From contig BLJB01000055.1 of the NCBI GenBank assembly GCA_013423325.1, positions 248,001-312,000 on the forward strand: a stretch of DNA of 64,000 nt. Direction: 5' to 3'. Origin of the DNA: Usnea hakonensis. Taxonomy: Eukaryota; Ascomycota; Lecanoromycetes; Lecanorales; Parmeliaceae. Below are positions 10,290 to 21,083 of this stretch, in pieces. Below the pieces are notes generated by a model. That model was not told the DNA's origin. It did no database searches and saw nothing but the letters and a program-made list of their open reading frames with translations. The translations under genes and the position numbers were made by a program. How positions within the stretch are numbered: position 1 is the first letter of the stretch; each line of letters starts with the position of its first letter.

Positions 10290-10885
10290 AGTGGTCTCCC
10301 CAGAGACCTTAACACCTTCCAGAAGTACTCAACACTCTCATCAACCCCGCTTTGAGTCATTTGCAATCTTATTCTTGATTGGTCACAAACATTCGTTCGC
10401 GTGAATTTCCTGCCAGTGCTTTCACATTTGACGAGTATGGGAGTCCTTGCTTCTGGCAGAGCAGATGTGTGATTGGTTCTTCGACTGTGTTAAGCCTCTG
10501 AATCATCCGATCGAAGACGCATTGCCGAGACATTAGTCCAAGTTGCCCTTTGGCAAGGTCTTTCCTGACAATAGCATTGAACGGATGGATCGTGACTTGT
10601 ATTCGCTTCCATGAGCCGTCCTTTCGTGAGCGAATAAATCCGTAAGTTTGTTGGGGAGCGATTGGCCCTTACCAACTGGGCAGGAGCAAAAAGCACATTT
10701 TTAGCTGCGCAAGCGTTCCTAAAAGGGAAAGTCTTGCCTTGCATTAAAATTTCTCACCCAGGCGCTTTTCTGAAGTCCAAAGTGGTTGTTTAGCCCGTTC
10801 GCTTGGGCGATGAATTCGCAGCCATTGATGAGACATCTCAGACTTTTTTCGCAATGGTACCGGTCATCTGGTCAAGATACCATTG
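10290..10885 (-). pseudogene. Decayed fourth copy of the C2H2-like family
   Basis: Reading the minus strand, 10877-10854 gives S-stop-PDDRYH, matching SWPDHWYH of copy C with Trp turned into TGA. In the same frame CLINGCEF follows at 10835-10812, matching the C-x4-C of module 1. A different frame gives LFAHERTAHGS at 10637-10605, matching LFAHELDAHGS. The two landmarks are 240 nt apart here and 243 nt apart in copy C. A weak echo of the tail (EYFW...RP) may lie near 10300. There is at least one stop and one frameshift, so the copy cannot be expressed as an intact protein. The outer limits are approximate. Confidence 0.72.
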
Positions 10886-13306
10886 GACTAGAGCGCATAG
10901 ACAAATCTAATCTATATGACTGTTGGAATGGTGTTCTTTTCAAAAGCGTCGAGTTGAGATGAGCCAGCGCGACGATGGATGACTTTAATTTCTCGATAGT
11001 ATCATCTGATCGAGGGCCCTCACCTTGTGGCACTGGTCCATGAATGATGCACCAAATACTCGCAGACCCGCGTCAAACAGAGGCAGTGTTGCTGTAGATT
11101 AAGGGTCCGGTCCTCACAGGTAAAACCATCTTGGGGCTTCAGACTCATAAAATTGCGCGCCAGTAGATTGCACTTCGTTCAATCCACAGGATACTCTAGA
11201 CCGCTGGGGACCATAGCTCGATATTGGCCGAGGTCCTATGACTAATGAGTGTAGCTGCAAATCTTTGAAGTAGAAGCGCGAATACGTATGGACGTGGAGC
11301 TGCACCCAATCGTCAACCTGCCCGCAGGATTCGCTTCTTGCATGTAATTTGGACCAAGAATATTCAACACTATGACGCTGCGACTGAAATCGGCTTTCCA
11401 TATGCAATGTATATGCAATGCAAGGCGGGCGATTTCGGAAATTTTTCCCACTGTCGGTGAGCCACTAATGCAATGCCAGTAAGCCGCTAGACCAGCAAGT
11501 ACGTTGATGGCAACGGTACGGGCTTAAGGCCTCCACTTCGCATGTGATGGTGATAAAGTAGAAGAGTATAGAATCGAAGAAAGAATAGGCTCGGACTATT
11601 ATCCAATGAGGCATTTCATGGCTCCAAAGCCCATTGCTGCCTATTTGTTTCAGGACAAGCTGTTGGGCCAAAGGAGGAGTTCAATTTTGAGAGAGGCGAT
11701 CAAGCATCACAGTCTCTTCCAACCTGCATCAAACACGATCTTGAAGAAAACCGAACTATTGGATATCGATGTGCCCAGGCGCGGAAAGACGGGCAAAGAC
11801 TTGGCGGCGCGGGAGACAGGACCTAGGGGCTTTGATCCGAGTTATGTAGGGACTTTGGCTAGTCCAATCAAGGAAACAGCCCTGACTTTTTAAGCTCGCC
11901 GACCAGGAAAAGGAATGTAGGAAGCGAAGACCTGAGGCTTTTTCCAAATCCCAAATCCCCCTGTCTGCCCGCCCAAGATCTCTTTCCGTAGTGTCCATAA
12001 ATGCACGTATCGCTTGGTGTGCGAGTGGGAAGCCCTGGAGTTGCTTGAAGAATCTTTATCACAGTATTTGCGTACGGTCATCACATAGAGATTGGTGTTC
12101 AGTCTTTCTAGGAGCGCTGCGGAACGGGCCAAACGGACCCGAGCACTTGTTTTTTGGGAGGTCTCCTTTGCCTTTGCAAGGACACCGTATTGGAAGACCC
12201 TCTGCTCATACTATTCGAACTTTCAAGATAAGTGGTAGACTTGCCAGGCAAATCCTCGCTGAGAATGTAGATAGAGAGCGACCATAGCTTTTGACACTCT
12301 TAGCCGTCTCTCTCCCTCTCCTTTGGACGCATTGTGTGGTTGCAATTGCGCAAATCCGAAATCTGGATTTCTCCTTCTCCACTAGCTTCTACTTTCTCAA
12401 TGCCTGATAGTAGAGAAAACCTCTCCTTGACGCCGAAAAATCTCTTGCACTCCTTCTAGCCTTCTTGGCGAAATTTGCCCAATAGAATCCAGCATAAAGC
12501 ACGGTGAGAGGAAGCCGGCAGACTCTGTAGGCACTCGATTTTGGAAAGAGACGAACCCAGGCAGTCGTGATCCGAATGATGGCACAGAAGGTACTCAAGA
12601 TACGGTACAGTGTCAGTAGCAAGGACAGGCTTCTTTCTTTTTCCCTTGCTGCGTACTTGGAGTCCTTGCTCAGCATTAAGATGAGTAAGATACCGACGCA
12701 TACACAGCATATCAATGCTTCGTATCCCGAAGATAATACATTCAGTGGCTGGAAAATGCCTCTCGCATCTGTCTGCTCTCTGTCTTGTATCCAACAACTT
12801 CTTTTGGTGGCTCAATACTGTTTCTTCAAGTCTGGTGTCTCTCAGCATGTCAAGATAGTTCAAAGGCAGATTTGAGGACTGACACATTCTGCCTGCAGGA
12901 ATAAAATCCTAAAGAGCAGTTCAGAAGTTGGAGGGAACAAGCAGTCCTCCAGGTTGCGATATAAGAGTAGACAAGCAAGGTCGAAATTCTTGACATCCGG
13001 GTGTACTCCCCTTAAAGGGAATACAGAGAATCATGCAGCTCCTGAGCAAGGACAAGCCAGGACATATTCTCTACCGCTCTCCTAGAGAATTTTACAGCGA
13101 GAAAGGACGACTTTCAAGGTGAACCGGCACATCCTCGGAGCATGATTTATCTGAGGTCAACGTGAAGTGGTGTTGAGCAAACCTCAGTTCTGAAAGGAAA
13201 GAAAACAACACAAACCCAAATATCCACCTTCCATTTTGTCCAAACCACTCGCCATATAAGCTAGCCACGGTCAAACCCGTGAGACTGTCAATGCTCGTTA
13301 GTAACT
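10886..13306. other. 2.4-kb gene-poor stretch
   Basis: No gene supported. Frames of 60-140 codons on both strands (for example 12456-12887 minus) show no motif, no coherent splice pattern and no resemblance to neighbouring proteins. No further copy of the C2H2-like family was found by eye. Confidence 0.35.
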
Positions 13307-16300
13307 ATGGCCAATTATGTGGATCCGACGATCGATGAGCTTCTCACCCAATACCCTGAATACTTGAAATTGGCTACTCAGACGCCTGGCTCGGCGGCCG
13401 GCTCTTCGATCCAAGCATCTGCTGCAGAGCCTGAGACTAGCCAAAAGCACAAAACCACCAGTAAGAGTAAAGATGCTATATCCCATGTCGATAAGAGTGA
13501 GAAGACATAAGTTTAGAGTACAGAATGTCTGACGCGTGCAAAGGACCGTTACCGATTCCGGCCTTCCACACCAACAAAGGACTACGTCCGACCCTCACTG
13601 ACAGTATATCATCTAAACTCTTGGAAAGTGGGAACTTTGCCCCTAGTCCTGATTTTTATGCTGCTATCCAAGATGCTGCGTTTTTATTAAGTGGGGATAA
13701 AGAAGCTGCCAAAGAAGCTGCGGCCACCAGATTTACCACTGAAGCTGCCGGTGGAATTGCCACTCCAAGCAATTCGGGAAATCTCAAAGCTGAACCAAGC
13801 CTGGCAGAGCTGATCGAGCTAGACAGAAAAGAAGACCATTCTGCAGACAAAGTACAGGAGCAGAACCTGTCAGACTTACTGCCTCACTTGCCAGCCTCAC
13901 CTGAAAAGCCTTCGACCAAACGCAGAACCAGCCCGCCACTTGGTCGTGCTATTGCGCGCCGAGTTTCGGTACTGAATCACCCAAAGCAAAAGCCTTCACG
14001 GCTGCGCAATGAGATCTATAGGTGTCCTGTAGATGATGACGAGTTAGCGGATACCAAGGGCGAAGAACCTCATGTGAATGCCAATGCATTGGAACGATCC
14101 GACGGATTTCGGGGAAGGCCTACTGACAAAAAAGCAATCTTTGGCTTTGGCAAGGAAAGGGATGTGGCCAAAGCAAAAAAAGTCGCCGAAAATGCCTACT
14201 TGCCTGCAAAGTCTGACGTCCAAGGGGAAGGAACTACCAAAACCAATACAACCAAGGATGATCTTATTGTACCGCCCATCGCCTTTAGCAAATCTGTTAA
14301 AAAAATCCCGGAAGAGCAGAACTGGAAATTTGACGTCGATAATTTCGCAGATATATCAGTAACGTTTCGCGACCAAGGTGTCGGGCTATCTGCTTACGAA
14401 CTGCGTAAGCTTCCTCAAGAGTTTAGACAACATGACCAAGACCTTCTAGGGATGTATTGGGACCTTGCCTACAGTCCTGAGTTTCGTAGGGAGGTCCTAG
14501 CTTTCAAGCACGAGTTAACCCAGGCTGGTAAAACGAATAAGGTGTTGGACTGGCCTAGTCGACTCCTTGTTGAACTTGTTGAACTTGTTGACACTCAAGA
14601 AAAGGTCAATCATAAAGGTGCCAAGCATCTTGTCGATGCAAGTGACATCAAAACAAACGAATACAAAGAAAGCGTAGCCGCTACTACTAGGATATCTGCC
14701 CGGCGTCCTGACGCCAAGAGTATTGCTGATACAAATAACGTCAACCCAAGTGAACACAAACAAAGCATACCCGCCACGACAAAACAGCCTGCTCAGTTCT
14801 TAGTCACAGACATCTCTCAAGCAGCTATTTGTGAATTTCAGCAGGCCCTCGCAGATCCAACCTATGACATAATCACAAGGCGTCAAATTTTCGCGTTATA
14901 CAACGGTGTGAAGCTTGATCCAACTCTGACCAAGATTCTCATGGAGTGCTACAAAAATCTAGCACCTCACCATTCCTCCAACACGGCGAGCGTCCTAAAC
15001 GAGACAAATAAGCTTGTCACGGGAGGTCTGGACTTAATGGAGCTGGAGACATCTTACAAAGGCGAGGGCAAGGAGAGCGACTTGCCAGTGGAGGGCACAG
15101 CCTTCATTCCAACTGAGGTCGATGACAAAGGCTTGCCTATTGGTAGCGGTCAAGGCAAAGAAAACAAGGGTGGCAATGGCAAAGTCAAAGCTAAGGGTAA
15201 AAAAAATAAAGGCAAGCGCAAGAACAAAGGAAAAGGAAAAGGAGGAAGCGAGTCGGTCATGAACGATGAGACACCTGAGGAAGATGAACGCAAGGGCCGC
15301 GACGTGTTGATGGAGGACTCCGCCGTGGGCAAAGGCCAGCGCAAAGACAATGAGTTGCCCTTGGGGGACGCTACGACTGGCAAGGGCAAAGTCGAAGAGA
15401 GCGGAGCACTTTCAAAGCACCCAGGGATCGGCAACGGCAGCATAGAAGACCAAGCATTCAGCATCCTCGCAATAAAGACAAACGACCTAAACGAAAAACT
15501 TGACGTTCTGCTTGAATTTGACATGGTGAAGGCCCTCGTCAGCGCTGGCAGAGTCGCAAAAGAGAGTGTTAGGGAGGAAATGCAAAAGCTGTATATCACC
15601 ATACTCCACCAAGCCAAAGCTGTCTTCCTCGACCCCCAGTCCCCCGGCTTTATCAAGTCCATGGGTCTCAAACCCAACAACGAGTCAAAGTCCACTGCAT
15701 CAAACGCACCTCCTTATGACCCAAACAACCTGCGCGACTTTGTTCAATTCCCATTGACCGATGAAGAGCAAAGCGAAATAATAATCTTCCTGAAGGTGTA
15801 CACTCTCATGGAGAAGAGCATTCGTCCTCAAACAGCTTCAGTAACCGAGATCACACTTGCTTGTGATTTACTCAAAGATCCTATGGTCTTCGCTGCACTG
15901 CGTCCGTTGATTGAAGAATTGAATTGGAACCGGTAAGTGGAAACCATCCAAATGGAACCTTGAGAGCGTGTTGGCTAACGGCGATTTTGCTGTCAGTGAG
16001 ATTATTCGCCATCCTAGCAATCCCATGATCACCTGTATCTTGTTAGACACCCAGGAACAACGTCCTATTATCAGTGGTGGTTATCGCCATTCTTCAGGCG
16101 TCTTTGTATGGCCCCTCCTTCCGCCGGGTCCTGTTCCGGCCACGCCTGTGATCAACATGCCGAAGAAGCAGCCAATGTTGGGACGCGGCGGTGTTCCAGC
16201 CCGTGTGGAAGTAAAGCTTCCATTTGAGGAGAAATCGGATGCTCTGGTATTGAAGGAGGCAACTGTTAAAGCAATGACTAGACGCGGCGTGCCTCTGAGA

Positions 16301-16510
16301 GACGCACAGGTGTCCGCTGATATCGTGGCGACGAAACAGAGCGAGCAATATCTACAGGAGAAAGCCAAAAAGCCTATAGTTGGAGGCACTGCAGTGGACT
16401 TGCTGGCGGGGAAACAGAAGAGGAGGAGTCTGAAGGGCCTCGCAGCTGGGAATGAATACCAAATGGAATATCTGGCGATGAGACAGAAGCAGATGTTTGA
16501 AAGGAACTGA
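13307..16510 (+). CDS. Large hypothetical protein with Lys/Gly-rich linker
   Basis: Three exons, 13307-13460, 13517-15932 and 15997-16510, 1027 residues. Intron 1 (56 nt, GTAAGA / TTTAG) is inferred because it restores frame to the long second exon. Intron 2 (64 nt, GTAAGT / GTCAG) is well supported: its split codon gives Arg and the reading continues EIIRHPSNPMITC. The first 550 residues are largely charged and disordered. About residues 555-600 form a strongly basic Lys/Gly repeat (KGKKNKGKRKNKGKGK). The last 350 residues look folded and alpha-helical. I recognise no domain; nuclear or RNA-associated roles would be guesses from charge alone. If intron 1 is wrong, translation would begin at 13525. 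Confidence 0.65.
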
Positions 16511-17115
16511 ATTCATTGAAGGGATGTTGAAAGTCTGACTTGGACATCGAACGGCTTGGACAGCAGGGTATGGCTAGGAAAGTGAGAAATCGTGAGAAGG
16601 CTGGATACTACGGGTGATGCTGCGCATTATCATTTTGTGAACAGAGCGGATTCGGACTCCAGGCTGAATTATCCTCAAGGGTTCTGCATCAGCATGACTT
16701 TTATAGACAGAAGATGCTCAATTCAAGTCCGTCTGAAAAGTAGTAGTCGTCGTTTGCCCTGCTCGCTCTCTGAAAAGTCTTCTCCTAGATCTGGAGAGCG
16801 CCAAGAAAGAGACGGAGCTAGTACCCAAATAGCTAGACCAAAGATCCTAATCACCTTGCAGCTCAGACGACAGGAGCAATGAGCATCAACGAATCGAAGC
16901 TTTTTTAACTTTCGGTCAGAAATTACATCTACTCTATTACCCCTAAATCAACCTGAAATTGAATGTAAACATCATCCAGCACTTCCCTTTCTCCCATCTC
17001 CAGACCTGAGCTATACAACTCAACATTTATCCTCATATCACCTTGACCAAGTTCAACAACATTGACTTGGAACGGCGACTTTTTGTCTGCTGTTCCCTTT
17101 TTGCCAACGCAGAGA
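16511..17115. other. Intergenic; nothing recognised
   Basis: 3' flank of the large hypothetical gene and upstream region of the phosphatase-inhibitor gene. CT-rich patches precede 17116. Confidence 0.4.
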
Positions 17116-18146
17116 ATGGCTCAGGTCTCTCCAACCATGCACATGTCTTCACCACCCCAGCGGCCAAAAGGTGCTTCTTCGAACCCTTTTGCCTTACTGA
17201 CGACATAGCTGTCTGACCACTTTTCTTAGGCATCCTCAAAAACTCCTTTCGCCGCTCCCCCCCCACACGACCTTCACTACCCGACGCACCCTCCTCCGAG
17301 CACGCCGTAAGCACCTCCCCTTTTGGCAATACGTCCACCGCTCCAGCCACCTCCAAAAATCCCGAACAGGACCTCACTCTCCAGAACACAATGCAAAACG
17401 CCGGCCACCGACGCAACTCCAGCATCGACCCCCGTGCAAATATCTCTCGACGCCTTTCTAGCAATGCCGGCCTCCCAGGCGGTGAGAATGCCGACGAGAA
17501 TGTGCGATTGCGCTGGGACGAAGCGAACCTCTATTTGACCGAGCAAGAAAAGAGCTCTACAATGAAGATCAACGAGCCAAAGACTCCGTACGCGAAACGC
17601 TATGAGCCCGAAGAAGACGAAGACGAGATGCGGACGCTCGATGCGCAGGAACTCAAAGTCGATGAATTGGACAAGGTCAGAGAGGGACGGAGAGCACAGC
17701 GGACCAAGGAGGCGGAGATCCCGGGCCTGGATATCGGGGAGCCGGAGGAGGATGTCTCCCTGACGCCTGCCGAAGAAAATGCCCGGATCGAGCGGATTCG
17801 AAGCGTGAGCGGGAGCGGGGAGAGAAGCGGCAGTAGCAGCCTTGGACGGAGTGGGAGTCTGAAGGGGGAGAAGAGCGTTGTGGTGGATGACGAGGCGCCT
17901 GATGGTAAGGGCCACGATGGCATCGTGAGGCACAAGGATTTCGAGGAGATGCGGAAAAAGCATTATGAGATGAAAGATGTGAAGGGCCTGCTTGGGTCCG
18001 TCCTCCTTCTCCCCTTTTATCATCACCGAAACCAAATTGACATGCATGACAGGCACTCGGCAGAAGAGCTCGAAGCAATGGACGAGGATGAGGACGTCCC
18101 ACCTCCAGTGCCAAAGCTCAATCACACGTCCGTCAACGGCGCATAG
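17116..18146 (+). CDS. Protein phosphatase inhibitor 2 (IPP-2/Glc8 family)
   Basis: Three exons, 17116-17170, 17230-17995 and 18053-18146, 304 residues. Introns are 59 nt (GTGCTT / CTTAG) and 57 nt (GTCCGT / GACAG). Family landmarks in order: PKGILKNS (about 17-24, the SILK-like PP1 docking site, created only by splicing intron 1), RWDEANL (about 113-119), MKINEPKTPYAKRY (about 130-143; the Thr of TPY is the GSK3-type phosphosite in the family), then a helical FEEMRKKHYEMKDVKGLLG and an acidic tail. It binds and modulates type-1 protein phosphatase in cytosol and nucleus. Intron 2 is a multiple of three with no stop, so its retention would insert 19 residues between GLLG and HSAEELEAMDEDED. 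Confidence 0.9.
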
Positions 18147-18954
18147 CACTTGATAATTTGTTACGACCCCTTACGACCAGCGCGGAGCCGGGTGGGGGGG
18201 GCAACATCTTGTCTTCGCATCCAGAATGTTCTGCATAGCGCCTTTGTCTTCGTAGTAGCATTCGCTTTATGCAGAAGCTTCGACGCCAAATAAACACTCT
18301 CGTAGCCACAATCTCCCGCTTAAATCAACATCTTCTCCTCTGGGCCGCTTGCTAATGCTAAATCGGCTTCAGACACTATCGATGACACTGTGCTTTGGGG
18401 ATGGCTATATATATTGATACTATTTGAGACCTCGAGATAGGACCTCCCATGTTGATTTTTAATACTTCACGACGTTTCCCCAATGCCAGAATAGCCGCCA
18501 GGGTGTCTGCTAATGGGGAATTCGAAGTTGCTGATATCATGGTGTTGTGAGTTTGGACGGCGTGCGTGGCCTACTTAGCTTTCGCTATATAAACGGGAAC
18601 AGAGAGTCTTGCTCGTTGAGTCCCCCCCCCCCCTTTTTTTTTTCCAGCGAACTGCTGTAGTAAGTCCCTTAAGGTATCGATTATACCACACTCCTCTGAA
18701 AAAAAGTATCCCATCCCATCCCATTCCGTGGTCTATGTATAATTGAGGTCGGACTCGACCAACACACTTCCCCTCTAGCTTGGCGTCCTGGCACCCGTTC
18801 AGCACGGGGGAAACGGCTGCTGTTTATATTTGTCAAAGATGGAAAGAAAGAAAGACGGCGATGATTACTTGATTAATCTAAATAAGGTAGGTATTCTGAT
18901 TCCATATCTTACAACAAATCCCCATGTTTTTATCATCTCGACCCCATTACTCAA
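18147..18954. other. Intergenic with poly-C/poly-T tract
   Basis: Convergent 3' flanks of IPP-2 and the four-TM gene. It contains a C run followed directly by a T run at about 18621-18643. No gene recognised. Confidence 0.4.
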
Positions 18955-19936
18955 TCACACCACCTTCAAACTCCCCACAGTCCCCCCTTCCATCGTCCCC
19001 CGCCTCGTTCCACCCCTCGAACTCCTCACGCTCCTCGTAGCCGGCAGCTCATATACATTCCACTCGCCACCGCCCAGTTCGCGTAATACGGTCACTTCGA
19101 TAGCTTCCTTTGTCTTTTGGTTTGCGATTGCTGGATGGAGGGCTGCGGGGGGAGGAAAATGTGAGGGTCTTCTGGCGATGGGATTGGTTGGTGCTTCGTG
19201 CCTTACTTGGTGGGAGGGTGGGACGGGGAAGAGGTCGGGGCCGAGGGTGGAGTGGAGGCGGAGGAAACGGGTCTTGGCGAGGCTGTGGCGGTGGCAGACG
19301 ATGCTGGCGTAAATGAGAGCGGCGAGGCAGGTGAGGCTGTGGAGGGAGAGTCAGCGGGGTTTGGGGATTTTTGAACGGAGATGTGACACTGGGGTGGCCG
19401 CGGGGGGGGAGGGGTTTGTTCTCTGTGGAGGAATTCACAGAGAAATCCACAAAACACGAAACAACAAGTCGTGCGGAAGATCAGACAAGCGACTCACAGG
19501 AGCATCAATTTCTCGGTTATGAGACTGAATTCTAGAGCAGAAGTACTCCAAATATAGTTTCTTGCTGAATCGATAGCTGCCAGCGTGAATAACACGAGCC
19601 ACGTTATGGTCTTGCCCGATTGGAGGATCATATAGGTCAAGGGATGGAGTCTGGTGGTGGTGAATAGTATGATTTCCGTTACGACGAGGACGATGCAAAT
19701 TGCGCTAATGACGAGGACAGCAATATCGGTACTGTTGATCCAAGATACGTGAGCGGAAGTCGGGGCGAAGTAATAGCGAAGGTGAAGGAGAGAGGATCCC
19801 GTTACCTGAGTGGGGCGAAGGGAATCGCCCACACGTAAGACGATACTAGAGCGAGCAAGAACAAGAGTTGAGAGGCCCAGAATGGACCGAGGACACTCTT
19901 GAGCCATGGGTCTTTGCTGTGGAATTTGTAGAACAT
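18955..19936 (-). CDS. Four-TM fungal membrane protein
   Basis: Three exons on the minus strand, 19936-19806, 19731-19498 and 19336-18955, 248 residues. Introns are 74 nt (GTAACG / CAACAG) and 161 nt (GTGAGT / CCACAG), both preserving phase 2. Four hydrophobic segments are visible: SQLLFLLALVSSYVWAIPF, DIAVLVISAICIVLVVTEII, MILQSGKTITWLVLFTLAAI and LMLLLTCLAALIYASIVC. They are followed by a cytosolic-looking tail with HRHSLAKTRFLRLHSTLGPD. The layout resembles MARVEL-like or SUR7-like fungal hypothetical proteins, without enough motif to name the family. A possible extra intron in exon 3 is not needed, since the frame reads through it. Composition switches sharply within exon 3. Confidence 0.75.
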
Positions 19937-20754
19937 GCTGCAATTGAAAGCGAGGTCAGGTAGGAACCCTGGTTCAGCTACAGTAGAAAAATGCTTGATC
20001 TTGATGGGCCACGGACAGAAACCACGCGGAGAGGTCGTTGCTCAAGCCAACCGTGTAAAAGCCAGACTGACGGCCACTGTGTTCAAAGGTGAACAACCAG
20101 CGCTCTTGTACTCGCAAATCACTCCGGGCAGCATTGACGCAAAGTGATCAGGAAATGAACGCAATGAAGAACAGGAAATTTGACGTCTGCCGTCTATTCT
20201 CTTTCGCGAAATACGTTGCATGTTACCCATACTTTTTGCCACATATCTCTGCGGCGCTGCGCTCCCGGACCAAGTCAAGAGAAACTTGCTGTTTGGGGGG
20301 CAACCTTGAGACGGGTTTATTGGCCCGCGTTGCATGAAAGTAGAAGTATCCATGTCTCGAATGTTTGGAGCAATTTGTCCATGTTGCCGCCGAATAAGCG
20401 CACCGTTTCTGAAACACACCAGCCTGTTAGATCCAAGATGAAAGCAGTCGCTAGATGTACTATATATACCTTACCTACTCTTCATGTCCTACCCTTTATA
20501 AAAGCCCACTAGTCGGCGAGGACGTTTCAGTCTCGCAACTCGTGGGCATGTTGCTAGCTTGTCGGAGGTGCAGACCAAACGACTAAGCTTCTTTGGACTT
20601 ACAACCTCGGCACATCTCTTACCCTGCCGAGGAGAAGAGGTTGAGTCTCGATGCGATACTGTTTATATAAGACATTCCGTAAAAGTAATGGCCCTACAAT
20701 GAGACCTTCGTCATGAGTCGTTCGTGGCACATGTAACTCGGCTAGTGTGCGTTG
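19937..20754. other. Intergenic left of the retrotransposon
   Basis: No gene recognised. The last five bases (20750-20754, CGTTG) are the left target-site duplication of the LTR element. Confidence 0.45.
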
Positions 20755-21073
20755 TGTTGATTATTATGACGAGATTTTGGTGGAAACAATTGCTTTCACT
20801 ATTTGGTAGCTTAGGGCTAGGGCTATTCCTCGGCGCTATTCCTATTTAGGAAGGATAATAGCTCAAATAATAATTATAGAAGGGCATAAAGAAAAATCTA
20901 TATAGATAGGCATAGGCCAGTTATATAGACCTTTATAAGAGGCTACCCCTTCTATAATCACTAATAGTAGGCTAGCGTATATATTCTATAGTCGGACCCC
21001 TAGACTATTCCCTAGTAGTTATAGCTCTATTTTAACTATAAGCTAATTATCGAATTATAGATCTATTTTAATA
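20755..21073 (-). repeat. Left LTR (3' LTR of the minus-strand element)
   Basis: 319 bp, aligning end to end with 26035-26353. Its outer 200 bp or so keep CpA/TpG bases (for example TTTTGGTGGAAACAATTGC) that are mutated in the right LTR, whereas its inner end is mutated where the right LTR is intact. Confidence 0.92.
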
Positions 21074-21083
21074 CTCCCTCTTT
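21074..21083 (-). other. Polypurine tract of the Copia element
   Basis: On the minus strand this reads AAAGAGGGAG and directly abuts the left LTR, the expected place of the plus-strand primer for an element transcribed right to left. Confidence 0.7.

Noticed and set aside
19141..19206. Extra intron in the last exon of the four-TM gene (GTAAGG ... CCGCAG)
   Set aside because: Splicing would shift the frame to an early stop, while reading through stays open to the natural C terminus.
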